Assembly (NCBI GenBank): GCA_002104935.1
Contig: MCGT01000049.1
Span: forward strand, 1 to 64,000
Source: Hesseltinella vesiculosa
Taxonomy: Eukaryota; Mucoromycota; Mucoromycetes; Mucorales; Cunninghamellaceae
Direction of reading: 5' to 3'
Length of the DNA: 64,000 bases
The notes beneath the pieces are model-generated. The model was not told the DNA's origin and made no database searches. It saw nothing but the letters and a program-made list of their open reading frames with translations. Position numbers and translations under genes: made by a program. Shown piece after piece: positions 20,660 to 32,467 of the stretch. Each line of letters begins with the position of its first letter. The first letter of the stretch is position 1.

Positions 20660-21032
20660 GGACTTGAAAAAAAAGAGAGAGAAAGAAGAACGCTCGAAAA
20701 TGGGACTCCGTTCATCGTTGTTTTTTTGTCGGTTTGGCATGGGCTCAATAGGTCGGCTGCATGGATTTTATTTTAGTTTTGGGATCACACATGAAAGATA
20801 TATAAAAAAGGGGGCGGGGAGGCGATTAGGATAAAGCTAAAGAATGTGGTATCAAAAGGGAAAAAAAAAAAAAAGAAAAAAGTACAGAGAGAAATGGCGG
20901 CCAAGAAGGCAAAGAAAAAGTGAGAGGGAGAACAAGAAATGCAATCATACAATAGAAAGGAAGGGAAAGAAGGTTGAATGTGTACAGTGAAACAAAAAAA
21001 AATAAAGAAAAGAGAGAGATTGGGGGGGGGGC

Positions 21033-21841
21033 TTAATAGCCAACAATGGAGTTGAGGCCACGTTGGCGGAAAGGAATGATGTCCTGGAGCAGAGTCATCA
21101 AGGTGCGGTCGCCGAGGATTTGATAATAGAGCAGGCCGATGGTGACAATCAGCAGAGGCAGCCAGAAGACATAGAGGCGTCTGTCAAATTTGGACTGGGC
21201 AAAGCCAAGACCATCATTGTCGAGGTGGGCATCAGAAGGAACGGCGGTGGCTGGGGTCGTTTGTAACCGGTAGAAACGACGCACGTGCGATTTGAAGCTG
21301 AGACGACGAGGCAGGGCTGGCGGTTGACGGTGCTGCTGCAGTATGGCATGGACGGCAGGATCGGTGGGCAGGTCCAGGGTTTTTCCTAGGGAGCAGTCGT
21401 GGTCGAGCGAGGCGCCGGCATGGAGAAGAAGGCTGACCATGGGCCCGTTGTTTTGCAGGCAGGCGAACTGCAGGGCCGTGCAGCCGTTGCGGTCTTCTTG
21501 GTCGATGACGGCTGGGGTCATGTAGTCGAGCAAGACCTTGGCCAAGGCACCATAGCGGAGCAAGACAGCCAGATGTAACAAGGTGTGGCCGTTGGGGTTG
21601 GTATGGGTGACATCATGTGCATCGGAAGCCAGCAGCGCATCAATGACATTCTTTTCCAGGCGTTTGTGGTCCAGGGGTAAGTTGGTATCCGAGTCGATCT
21701 CAGAGAGGTCGTCGTCCGAGTCGCTGGCGACCGAGGACACATCGCTGTCAACGAGGGATGAGGCAGACGAGGTGGTATTGTCCAAGGAAGGCAGTGACAA
21801 GTCGTCGTCAGCGTCGTCATCGGCGGAGCAAGCCAGGGACA

Positions 21842-21875
<34 letters not shown>

Positions 21876-24202
21876 ACCGCTTTGTTGCTGTTGACTGCCT
21901 TGTTGCTGGGTGCGCTGCTGATCCCCACGGACAATCATCATGGCAATCTGCTTGGCATCGTGCAGTTTGCCCGTCATTTTCATGCCGACGACTTGCAGGG
22001 CTAGCTCCAGCAGGGCCTGATCGCTTGCGTCATAGTACGTGAACAAGGCGACATCCTGGCCTTCCAAGACGATGGGATGCTCCTTGAAGGAGACGACAAC
22101 AGGCCCCGCAGTGGCAGCGGGAGGAAGGACACAGACCAGGGTGTTGGGGTTCCAGTAGACGGTGCTGGCGGCGTGCTCGCCAAAGAGACAGGTCAGGCCG
22201 CGATAGAAGCCCGAGCCGAGGACGGTGACCTCGATGCCGCCATAAGTAGGGCCTTGGGCCGGGACAAGGCGCTCGAGTTGGGGGGTGTATTCGGTACGCC
22301 AGAGCGGCTGGTGGTCGTAGCCGTTGTTGGTGGCCGCGTCATTGCCGTTGATTCTTCTGCGTCGGCTAAAGGGCCATAGTTGTTGGTCAGCCCCCGGCGA
22401 TGGGTCGTCCATAGCAGCGGACGGGGTGGTTGGGTGCAAGGGCAAGGCTTGTTGCTGTAGCTGCTGGCCACTAGTGACCTCGGACATCTGCTGCAGGAAC
22501 GATAGCTCGTCCATGGGGGTCATGAGCAAGTCGTTGCCGATGAGGACAGTCTGGGGGGAGGAGGTCAGGGAGCTGTTGGGGGTGGGCTGTTCCATGGTGA
22601 GATCGCGCTCGGAGGGCGAGGAGGCGATGCTGGCAGAGTTGCCAGGGGACGAGACCGAGCCACGGCGCGACGGCGCAGGGGTGTCAGGAATGGCTGAGTG
22701 TGAGCAGGAGGGGAAGTCGAGATGGGGTGGGAGGTCATCTTCTGATCGGCCACGTTTTCGGCCTTGGATGGGGGTGGAGCAGGGTGGCGAAGGCTCGCCT
22801 CGCTGTCTGGAGCTCTTGTGGTCATCGGTGATCATGATGGGCGGGGACGATCCATTAGCAACAACCGCTCCCAAGTGGTCACGAATGACAAACTCAATTC
22901 TATTGAAACAAGAAAAGGTTGAGTTACACAATGTTCGCCCCATTCTTTTTTTTTTAAGGACCACTGGGTATGTCTCCAGAGAGGTTTTTCCATTTTGGTT
23001 TTACCTGAAGCCGATTTTTTCATTGTGGTGGCGACAATAGCAAGTGATGCGGGTGGGGAGGATGGCATCACCGGAACTAAAGTTGACCATGGGAGTGCAG
23101 TTGAACACGAGGATGCGATTTTTTTCACGTTCCAAGATTTCTTCTACGGAGCCAGAGGCTTCGGTTTCATAACGAGGTTTCCCATCCTTGGTACGTTCAG
23201 CACGTTTTCGCTAGAATAAGAAAACATGAGTCATGGTATGGACAAGGCGGCTGGGGCTTACCTCACGGCGGACACAGCCGGTGCACATGCGGACCAGCTT
23301 GGTGGGGTTGGTGGAACAGACGACACGGGCTGATAATGACAAGACTTTGGATTCATCTGACACCATGGACGGTTGACGACCATCGAGCTGCTTTTGTTGC
23401 TGAGTTTTGCGTAGTTTTGATCTTGCCAATAGGTCTTCGTCCAGACGGAGGTAGGACCATTGATGCACTTTTGTGCCTGAGGACGAAAGCAGTTGCACGC
23501 AGAGCTTGATTTGGGTTTCTACTCGAGATTTGGCCCCAATGTTTGGCACCCCAAGCACACGAATTTGCAGGCTAAAAATGACCAAACAAAAAAAGAAAAA
23601 TGTTTAGTTTCAAATGCGATAACAAAAAAAGGAATGTCTTGTCCCCCATATCCCCACGCATCAAGCCGGCAACCAACACCGGAGGAGTTTCATTTTTTTT
23701 CTGCTTACTTGTCATCAACCAGAGAGCTCAGCATACTTGTGGATGTTGCAGGCAAAGGGCTACAAAAGACAAAGTCAGTGTTGACATGAATGAAAGAACG
23801 ATACTTACAAGAGGTGGCTACGAGCATAATATTCAGTGGTCAGCTGGTGATAGCTATCGGGCAAGGACGACAGGGTAGGGTCCTGTTCAAAAAAAAAGTG
23901 GTCAGGAGAAGTAAAAGGAGACAGGTGCTGAACAAGTTGGTTACCAATTCTGAAGCTGTTAGAGGTTGCTTCTCCAGATGCATCAGGTCATATTGACTGG
24001 CAGGGGAAGGGGTGGTGGTGGAAGAAGAAGAATCGTTTGCGCTAGAAGAAGGCGAAAGCATGTCGTTGGCGATAAATGAAGACGGTAAGGTTGTATCGTC
24101 CAATGAGGTCATGAGCTCAGGAAACAAAGGATCCAAATAGTCCATGTCCTGTTCGGGTTTGCTGGATTGACTCGAGCGTTGATGACTCGCAACAAGGGTC
24201 AT
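21033..24202 (-). CDS. MGA2: Mga2/Spt23-like ER-anchored transcription factor
   Basis: Six exons on the minus strand, 24202-23945, 23882-23809, 23759-23709, 23571-23262, 23210-23005 and 22899-21033, give 921 residues. The N-terminal half has a conserved region (LQIRVLGVPNIGAKSRVETQ; ARVVCSTNPTKLVRMCTGCV; ITCYCRHHNEKIGFRIEFVIRDH). An IPT/TIG domain lies at about 503-589 (PQLERLVPAQGPTYGGIEVTV), then a polyQ tract, two ankyrin repeats (about 743-818) and one C-terminal transmembrane helix (YVFWLPLLIVTIGLLYYQIL). In yeast this protein senses ER membrane saturation, is released after Rsp5-dependent processing and induces the OLE1 desaturase. RSP5 is also in this window. I see no LPxY Rsp5-binding motif. 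Confidence 0.9.
21841..21913 (-). repeat. CAG/CAA repeat encoding polyQ in the Mga2-like protein
   Basis: The minus strand carries an uninterrupted run of about ten CAG codons preceded by CAA/CAG-rich codons with Ser and Gly. It encodes a Gln-rich linker between the TIG domain and the acidic stretch before the ankyrin repeats. Length is likely polymorphic. Confidence 0.85.
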
Positions 24203-25252
24203 GGTATGATTTTTAAATTAAAATTAAAAAAGAAGAGACGACTGATACTAGGAGATGTACACACTGTACGATATCAACTTTTTATAAATGACAAAGGTGA
24301 AGGATGATAAGATGGATACTGGGAAAGAAAAGAAGAAAGTCAAAAAGGAAAAAAAAAAGATTTTTGAAGAAGCGCCCCTGCAAACTTTGGGAAGTTTTCC
24401 GCGCCTTGTGACCCAGCATGCCCTCGTTTTTTTTTTCTTTTATTTTTGACGGCTATAAGAGATATGACATCTTGTATGTTGATATCATCGTTTGTTAAAA
24501 AAAGATGAGTGATGGGAATGAATATCCCTGAAAACCGTGTCACAAACAGCTTCTATGATTGGAACAGATTCCCTGAGCCAAAAAAAAAAAAAAAGGACCA
24601 TGGTCTGAGCGTTTCTTCTTCTTCCATCCTTCCTAATTAACGGATCATTTGTGTCCATTTTTTGAAAATAAAAAATGGCTCGCACCATTTTGGTGCTGTT
24701 TTGCTGCTCTTCCTCGAGCCCTTTTCGTTCTTTTTTAAGGTCGATTCAGCCTATGGGAAAAAAAAAGACCTAATCTTCAAACCCAGCGGACCCGGTCCTT
24801 TTTTTATCGTCATCGATTCCCTATCCTTCCGTTTCCTTGGCAAAGGAAGAAAGCGTTGAAATAAAAAGTAAAAATATGAAGAAAGAAGCAAAGAAAAAGA
24901 AAGAAAGGTTGAGAATGAACCTGGATCGTTTTATATACGATTTTTTTTGCTCTTTCTTGACATGTGAAAAAAAATAACGTCCTTGCCAGCCCTGCAAATC
25001 CCGGAGATTGAACTGTTTTCAATGATTCCGTCACTCGGATCATCCACAACTTTCTTGTCTTCCATCGCCTTTTGGCAAAAAGAGAATCCTCATCCTCGGT
25101 TACCAATGCTGTCAAGCACGTGGAACTGTTGATCTGATCCACTTATTTCCTTCCATTTCGGGCCGTTTGAACGTCACTCTTCTCTCAACGCAGCCCCCTT
25201 GAATAGAGTGAGAATGTGCTTTATGCAATAAAAAAAAAAGCGGGGCGAGAGG
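24203..25252. other. Intergenic region upstream of the Mga2-like gene
   Basis: About 1.05 kb between two minus-strand genes. No ORF with a recognisable domain. It should contain the promoter and 5' leader of the Mga2-like gene and the 3' flank region beyond PHS1. The unusual length for this compact part may reflect regulatory sequence. Confidence 0.45.
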
Positions 25253-26088
25253 TTAGTTCTTTTTCTTGGTGTCACCCTTCAAGAACTTGTGACGTTGCAC
25301 CAGCATATGCTTGAACAGCACAGGGAACCCTAATGAAAGCTTGTCAGTCTCCGCTCAACCTCCCTTTCTCCTTACCAGGCACATAGGTCAAGGCCGAGCC
25401 CACCAAAAAGTAAACATAGAAAGGATGCACCTTGTCAGCAAAAGGCAGCGATTGGTAAATCATCATCAATTCAGATCCAACGCCCAATGGGTACAACACA
25501 AGGAAAAAGTTGTAACGCGCCCAGGAAATCGCAAATGGCACGGAGCCCGTCACCAAGTTGAACGCATAGAAGCTATAGCGGACCAGCTCAGCAATGCACC
25601 AGGCAATAATCATCGTGGTGTACGAACCGTGCGTGTGGATCTGAGGGAACAGATAGTTCACGCCCCACACTAGCAACAAGCGAGAAAGCACTTGCATCAA
25701 CGTCGTCATAAAAGGCGCACGCACCCATCCAATCAAACTGTGGAATACCTAGAAAGGGCTGAGCTTCACTCTGGCTGCCGTCCATCCGTTTACCTCGAAC
25801 AGCGCACAGGTTTGGACAATCTGCAAAAGGGGCCAGGTAGCATCAAACACATGCGTCCAGTTGCCTTGCGATTGGTACAGCTCTGACAATGCCTTTAGCA
25901 AGATCGCAAACCAACCAGCCCAAGATGCGACATTGTAAGCAACCAGGTACGTCTTGACGAAGCCACATTGCTGCTTTTTGGTCGATGACAAGCCAGGATG
26001 CATCCCAGCTTTAGTACTGTTTTTCGTAGCTATATGTTCAAACAATCAGTCCACTTCTTCATTGGCCAATCATCTTACCTCGAGGCAT
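25253..26088 (-). CDS. PHS1: Very-long-chain (3R)-3-hydroxyacyl-CoA dehydratase (PHS1/HACD)
   Basis: Four exons on the minus strand, 26088-26079, 26029-25794, 25748-25376 and 25329-25253, give 231 residues; exon 1 holds only three full codons. The enzyme performs the third step of ER fatty-acid elongation, dehydrating 3-hydroxyacyl-CoA. Family motifs are YLVAYNVASWAGWF, LLQIVQTCALFEVFHSLIGWVR, SRLLLVWGV, and the catalytic-region string IIAWCIAELVRYSFYAF with Tyr and Glu in the usual order, then RYNFFLVLYPLGVGSELMMIY. About six membrane helices are visible. The C-terminus KGDTKKKN is a lysine-rich ER-retrieval type tail. It is divergent from the FGGY kinase. Confidence 0.93.
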
Positions 26089-26449
26089 GCTTTTTTATTT
26101 TTTTTTTAAAAAAAAAGGGAGAAGGAAAAGAAATGTTAGGGAGGCGCGCCTATTTTTTTTTTTTTTTTTTTTTTTTTTTTGGGCTTCTCCCAGTCTTTGG
26201 GGTTGTCTCCAGCCATTGCTGCTGACACAAGCAAAACACACCAAAACGCAGTAAAACAAAAAAAAAATAGTTTTTGCACGTTCCCTCTCTCTGTTTTGGT
26301 TACGCTCTCGTGATTGCCTTTCTCTATGGATCCTGCTCTGCCTAGGGCAGCCACACCTCAAATCGAGTGAGAAAACATGACTCTTTTTTTTTTCCTGCAC
26401 CTTTCCTTTTTTTTTTCTTTCCGCTTCGCGTAGTCTTTTGCAATTAGCC
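26089..26449. promoter_or_regulatory. Divergent intergenic region between PHS1 and the FGGY kinase
   Basis: 361 bp between two divergent start codons, with a 26-nt T-run (around 26155-26180) and other homopolymers. No clear TATA box. The promoter role is inferred from position. Confidence 0.45.
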
Positions 26450-28191
26450 ATGGCAATGTATTACTTGGGTGTCGATGTTGGCACTGGGTAGGACACATGC
26501 CGTCGCTATATAATATGCATTGACCCTGTTCATTCCCTTGTAGGTCAGCACGAGTGGCCGTCATGGACAATCACGGCGCCGTCAAGGGACTTTCTGTCGA
26601 AGCGATTGAAACACATCATCCTGTCAGCGACATTTACGAGCAGTCAACAGACAACATTTGGGCATCTATCGTCAAGGCTACTCATCAAGCCATGGCCCAA
26701 GCCCACACCACCCCGGACGCTATCAAAGGCATCGGCTTCGACGCCACCTGCTCCCTCGCCGTCTTGGACCGCTACGGCCAGCCGCTTTCCGTCAATCAGG
26801 CCTCTGACTTTCAAGACCATCACTGGAACGTGATTCTCTGGGCCGACCACCGAGCGGTGGACCAGGCCAGCCGCATCAATGCCACCGGCCACCCTGTCTT
26901 GCGCTACGTCGGCAACGCCATCAGCCCCGAGATGGAAATCCCAAAGACCCTGTGGCTCAAGGAAAACGTCCCTCCCGCTCACTGGCAAGCTATCGGTGAC
27001 CTCATGGATCTGCCCGACTACTTGACCTTTCGTGCCACCGGCCAACGCCATCGCAGCGCCTGCTCGCTCGTCTGCAAATGCTCCTACACACCCTCGCCCG
27101 ACCGACCTCAAGGCGCCTGGGACCCCACCTTTTTCCATGCCATCGGCTTGGCTTGCATGGCCGACGACCATTGCCTGCTCGGTGGCGATCCTCAAGATGA
27201 ACAACAGCAGGTGCTTCTGGCCGGCGACCGCGTGGAACAGGGTCTCTCGGAACGCGCTGCCGAGGAACTGGGACTCCTCCCGGGCACTCCCGTTGGCTCG
27301 CCGGTGATCGATGCCTATGCGGGTGCCATTGCCACGCTGGGTGCCGGCGCATCTTCTACCCAAGACCTGAGCCATCGGCTGGCCATCATCTGCGGCACCT
27401 CCAGCTGCCATATCGCCCTGTCGCCTGAGCCCATCTTTGTCCAGGGCGTGTGGGGCCCTTATCCGTCCGTGATGCTGCCTGGCCTGTGGTGTGCCGAAGG
27501 CGGCCAGTCCTCGACCGGCCAGTTGATCGACCATGTCCTCGCCACCCACCCTGCTATCGAACAAGCTCGTCAACTAGCGCAGGCGCAACACTGTGACATC
27601 TACACCTTCCTCAACGCCCACATTGCCTCTCTCACACAAAAGCTCAACCTTGTCCATTGGTCCCTGCTCACCCGTCAAGTGCATGTGTACCCTGATTTCC
27701 ACGGCAACCGAAGTCCATTGGCGGATCCTGCACGGCGCGGGACCATCGTGGGGCTGACGCTGGACACCAGTGTCGACGACCTGGCTTTGCACTACCTTGC
27801 CACCTTGCAAGCCCTGGCCTGCCAAACCAAACACATCCTGACGGCTCTCAACGACCAGGGCTACACCATCAACACGCTGTGTTTATCCGGCGGCCTCTGC
27901 AAGAACCCTTTGTTTGTCCAGTGCCATGCAGACATCACCGGGTGCCCCGTCATCTTGCCCGAATCCATCGATGCAGCTGTCGTGCTTGGCGCCGCCATCC
28001 TCGGTGCGCGAGCTGCTCATCAACAAGATCTTTGGCAAGTCATGTGCCAGCTGGGCAAGCCCGGAGCCACCCTCCACCCCACCACCGATCCTCAGCTTGT
28101 TCACTATCATCAACAACGCTACCGTGTGTTTTTAGAGCTACTGGCTGATCAAAAGAAATATGATACCATCATGGCCATCTCGAGCCCCTGA
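26450..28191 (+). CDS. FGGY-family carbohydrate kinase (ribulokinase-like)
   Basis: Two exons, 26450-26487 and 26544-28191, give 561 residues. The N-terminal ATP-binding start is MAMYYLGVDVGTGSARVAV, split by the intron inside GTG-S. Other FGGY hallmarks are GIGFDATCSLAVLD, HHWNVILWADHRAVDQA, VIDAYAGAIATLGAG, CGTSSCHIAL and LSGGLCKNPLFVQCHADITG. It would phosphorylate a sugar or polyol with ATP. The order of motifs resembles the YDR109C/FGGY D-ribulokinase group used in metabolite repair, but the substrate cannot be fixed from sequence. Codon use is notably GC-rich compared with the flanks. AATAAA occurs about 25 nt after the stop. Confidence 0.88.
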
Positions 28192-28544
28192 AGCTTTATT
28201 TGTTTGATTATAAATAAAGTGGTCTGCCTGCGTGATTGCCCTGTGACAATTTCCTAGCCCATTAAAAAAAAGACCGATCGGATTCAGGATCCAATCAAAT
28301 GCGACAATGAAAATCTGATAATAAAAAAAAAAAGGCATGCCCGGAACCTTTACTTTTTTATCGTTTTCTCTTTTTTTGCATCCTTTTTTTTTTTTTTTTT
28401 TCTTCTTTTCAGTACATTCCATCAAGAGTTGATAAAGTAGATTGAAAAAAAAGGTTTAGATAGTGTTGGACAGTTTCTTCCCTCCCCTCTTTTCTTTCTT
28501 GTTCTCTCTTGTTTTGCTTTAGACTACTTCCTCAGCCCATCCTA
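28192..28544. other. Intergenic, FGGY kinase 3' flank and MFS transporter 5' flank
   Basis: 353 bp with long A- and T-runs (28325, 28385). No gene. It includes the putative FGGY polyadenylation signal at its left end and the transporter promoter at its right end. Confidence 0.5.
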
Positions 28545-30447
28545 ATGAATCAACTAGATCAGGACGAGACGGCACCTTTGATAGCCACCAACGATAGACA
28601 GCATTTACCCTATACCGCCCCTACAGCCACAAGAATACCCTCTTCCACCTGTTGTGCCTCTAAACGACGACTTTCTACCCAATCCATCGATGATCCTGAT
28701 GCTTGTTTCTTGACCGAACTCCCTTGGGAATACAAGTCCATGGCCCTGGCCTGTGTTCTTTTGCTTGCAGGTAGACCAACCATCCTTTGGAAACCCTCCT
28801 TGCTTACTGTCTTTTTTTTTCTTAGTCGGTAGTCATTTTGCAGGTCATACTCTGGGTGCTCTGAAAAATACGATCAAACAAGTAAAAAAAAAAAAGCCCT
28901 ACAGCTGAAAAAAGCACATGCCTCACCCCTTTTTTTTTCTTCGCTTAGGAATTTGGCATTTCTAATTCTCAATACGGAGTAATTCAATCAAGTGTAGCTA
29001 TTGTTAATACTGTTCTTCCTGTTCTTGGTGGTATCTTTGTTGTAAGGATCCCAATTGTTGGGCTTTTTTTTTCTCCTTCGTCACACTGTGGTCGTCTGAT
29101 CTCACGGTGCATGTGTCCATAGGATGCCTTTGGTACCATCCCCGGCAGCATTCTGACGACGTTTCTGATCACATTTGGCAATATTCTGGTGGCGTTATCG
29201 ACTTCCTACAAGAGCTTGAACATGATGATCCTTGGCCGTATCCTGTACGGCATTGGCAGCGGCACCGTCGTGATTGTACAAGAGACCATCCTCAGCCAAT
29301 GGTTCCGTGGCCGAAGCTTTGCAGCCGTTGTCGCCCTCATGCTGACCGTCAGTCGCCTGGCTTCCTTTTTAGCCCAAGCAACCGTCGTGCCCATTGCCGA
29401 CGCGGCTGGCTGGTATGGCTATGGCTTCTGGTTCTCCGCCAGCCTATGCATCTTTTCCTTCATTGTCAACCTGGCCTACATCGGTCTCCTCCAAAAAATC
29501 GGCTCGTCATCTGTCTCCTGTCGCAAACAGATCGAGGTCATCAAGCGTAAGAAATCCTTTAGCTGGAAGAAACTTTTGTTCCTGCCCCACTCGTACTGGC
29601 TCATTGCTGCCATGGAACTGCTCCTCGGCGGTGCTTGGGGTTCCTTTTTGCACATCAACAGGTAAAAAAAAAACCTTAAAAAGGACGACGCCCAGCACCC
29701 TCGACTGACACTATCTCCTACCTAGTGAATTGGTCAAGCTTCGCTTTGGCTACAACAATGCCCATGCTGCCGCCACAGCAAGCGTGGCCCAGATTCTACC
29801 TGTGTTTCTGATGCCCTTCTTAGGTGTCTGTACCGATCGCCTTGGAAAGAGAACCTGGATGAGTAAGTCCTATTTTTAGCAAGGCACGATCAGGCGACAG
29901 GACAACCCTTAAACTTTTTTTTTCTTCCGTCCTAGTGATTGGCAGCGCTGTGACCATGCTGGTGTCCATGATCGTGCTGGGCTATACCTACCTGCCACCT
30001 CTACTTGGGATGCTGATCTTCAGTGTTAGCTTGTCGCTTGGCCCGGTGGGCATGGTCTCGGCCGTACCTGTGATCTTGCCATTGTCGTTGGTTGGCACCG
30101 GAATGGGCCTGATCAAGGTGTGTACCAATGTTGGCTCGGTTATCTTTGATATCGTGGCTGGTGTGTTGCAGGATCACGATGCGCAAAAAGGCTATGACGG
30201 TGTGATCGTGTTCTTTATCGGCATCTCTTTGCTGGCTGTGATCTGTGGCATCATCCTTTTGGTCCTGGACCGCTCCTTGTATCATGGTATCCTTGACCGA
30301 TCGTCTCGAGAAGCTCGACGCGAAACCAAAATGGCCAACGCCATCCCACTCAAGCAAAACAACTACAACTACATCTATGGTGCTGTCTATGCTGTGCTGA
30401 CGGTCGTTAGTTGGGTCCTTTTTTTCCATTTTGTCCTCTTTGCATGA
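28545..30447 (+). CDS. MFSD1: MFSD1-like major facilitator transporter
   Basis: Six exons, 28545-28770, 28826-28881, 28949-29041, 29123-29661, 29726-29862 and 29936-30447, give 520 residues with about twelve hydrophobic helices. The segment FGISNSQYGVIQSSVAIVNTVLPVLGGIFVD followed by ILGRILYGIGSGTVVIVQETILSQWFRGRSFA is characteristic of the MFSD1 branch; DRLGKRTW is the MFS loop motif. An N-terminal acidic dileucine signal (E8-TAP-L12-I13) fits sorting to vacuole or lysosome, as in animal MFSD1, which exports dipeptides from lysosomes. Fungal substrate is unknown. The start is the first ATG after the T-rich leader. Confidence 0.85.
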
Positions 30448-30644
30448 GCTGCCATCTCTTCTTTATTTCCCCTCCTCTCTCTTTAGACATTTCCTTCTTG
30501 ATACCCCCCCCTCTTCACTTTGTTATTTTTTTAATCACCTCGACCGCATGACCTCTTCTTCAGACGAGAAAGTCGCCGCATCCCCCATTAAATTTTTCAG
30601 TGGTTGAAATGTTTCGACTTTCTATACACTTTAAAAAGTCGCGG

Positions 30645-31075
30645 ATGGCTTCCGAAGGTTGGACCCTAGTAGCCACCGCTCCAGCTACTCGACCCAAGCC
30701 AGAAGCAGCTCTGAGTGCGCTATCATTGACCTTGTCAGAAAATAACCGCGCAGGAACCGCAGAAGAAGAGTAGCCATGACGTCATTTTCGCCGAGCTTGA
30801 TGGCAATGAAAAAAAGTGTTCACATTGGAAAGGTTGCAACTGCGCAAAACGTCCTTCAATCGAGCATTTCTTCGGCAGGTGTGAAAAATTGAGTCAAAGA
30901 GGCGCAAGCTCTTGGACAGTCATTGTCTAGCACAGAGAATTACCAAAGCAGGCCTCCAGGTGACAAAGAGGAAGCTTGCTTGTCTCACTGGCCACTCTGC
31001 AGGTCACATCGACGATGAAGGTGAAGCAGTAAAAAAAAAAACTCCCGCAGCAATATTGGAACAACCATAAATAAT
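30645..31075 (+). pseudogene. Disrupted coding remnant with a zinc-knuckle-like Cys/His cluster
   Basis: Coding-like sequence appears in shifting frames. First an ATG frame of 42 codons (MASEGWTLVATAPATRPKPE...). Then another frame reads KKCSHWKGCNCAKR...EHFFGRCEK, with a Cys-Cys-Cys-His-Cys spacing like a zinc knuckle, and then a third stretch KRKLACLTGHSAGHIDDEGEAV. No single frame joins them, so this is either a frame-shifted remnant or a gene with introns I cannot place. Its position beside the recombinase ORF suggests gag-like transposon debris, which is speculation. Confidence 0.35.
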
Positions 31076-31331
31076 TCAGTCATCGGCCATAGAACCAATG
31101 ATTGCACGCTTTTATTATCATATTACGAAAAAAAAAAAATTCATCAAGTATTTCCCTTCTTTATCCCTTTGAGCATGCATGTAGCAGCGTCGTGGGCTCT
31201 AGGGTGTAGAAGGGTAGACAAAATTCAAAAATAAAATAATTTTAAAATAACTAAAAACAACATAAGGGTGAGGAAAAAAACGCAGAAGGGCGGGAGATTA
31301 CCACTTCTATGCCTCGTCCTCCGAACCCATC

Positions 31332-32333
31332 TTACTTGGTGACTGGCGAAGCATCTGAGTCACCGCCAGATAGGTCCTCCGTCCTCGGCTCCGAAGTGGT
31401 ACTTTCTTCGTTTGGGCCCACGATGATGCATTCCAGGAACTTCCCAGTTCGGTCATATGACATGGCATCCTTGTCGTAAAATTGTTCCCATACTGAGCTG
31501 CGTTGGGACCAATTTCCATGCGTCTTGATCCAACTGTCTGAAATTCCCATCCTGGCTGCCGCTGACGAAGCTGCTGATCTCAGTGAATGTGCCTTGAATC
31601 GGTTGTTGTCAATACCAGCCTCTCCGAGCATTGATGTTAACAACGAGGAGATTGTTTTCGGTTTCATCTGTCTTGGTGGTAAGCTTGAGTTTTCCAGGTA
31701 GGCTAGCCACAGCGAGCGATCAATTGGTAGATGGTGACGCAGATTGCCCGTGCGTTGTACAAATATCCAGAGTGTCTTGACAGGGTCTAAGTTCTTCAGG
31801 CTTGTCATTCCCAAGTTTGATACCTTGTACCTTGCTTCCTTTGGCTCGCGTGAAAGGATGTCTAGTCCTTTTAAAGTTATCATAGGGCCCAGTGTCAATC
31901 GGAGTCGTAAAACTCGATATTGGAGTCGGCCAATATCACTTGTCGGTCGCCAGAATGTTGCTATAGTGATTAGGAAAATTGCCTTGCGTTGTAACGTTTC
32001 GAGACTCATTGTATTCAAGTCTCCCCATGATCGCACCAGTTCAAAAAACGGGGATAACGAATATGTGGATCTTGTTTTTAGGTGCCAATCTCCAGGTATT
32101 GGTGCCGTGTGTCTTCGGGAGCGCAAAGCTATCTTGATCACTCTATTTCTCATCATAGGTGGTCTTGATGGATGAACGAAACCTAGAATTGCCGCAACAC
32201 CTGTGAGCATTGATTTTACAGTACTGATGATGCTTTCAAGTCCCGATGCCTTGTCATCGCTATTGTTGTGAGTCGGGCTGGTTTCCAAACCAAAGGATCG
32301 CGTTGGGGATCTTGTCCCCAGCACCATACTCAT
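31332..32333 (-). mobile_element. DIRS-like tyrosine recombinase ORF
   Basis: An intact 333-residue ORF with an ATG preceded by an in-frame stop five codons upstream. It shows the tyrosine-recombinase tetrad in order: Arg in ATFWRPTSDIGRL, His-x-x-Arg in FKAHSLRSAASSAAA, Trp/His in THGNWSQRS and the nucleophile Tyr in VWEQFYDK. The KAHSxR...Y arrangement resembles recombinases of DIRS-type retrotransposons, which are common in Mucorales (Prt1 of Phycomyces is one). Reverse transcriptase, RNase H and terminal repeats were not found nearby, so either the element is fragmentary or this is a solo recombinase. A Crypton is an alternative, but no GCR1-type DNA-binding domain is visible. Confidence 0.75.
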
Positions 32334-32467
32334 TACATACTCAGATATTCACCAACAGCGACACTTATGGTTAAGATCTTCCATTGCAAGTTCTTGAACT
32401 TTACAGAATTCTTGCAATCCGATCTTGACAGCGAGAGGAAAAATGAGCGGCTGGCTCAATTTCGTTT

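Noticed and set aside
26095..26451. Minus-strand ORF of 118 codons between PHS1 and the FGGY kinase
   Set aside because: It is made of homopolymer-encoded Lys/Phe runs and simple sequence in a divergent promoter; no domain.
26644..27573. Long antisense ORF (309 codons) opposite the FGGY kinase
   Set aside because: It is the shadow of a GC-rich coding sequence; the sense frame matches the FGGY family throughout.
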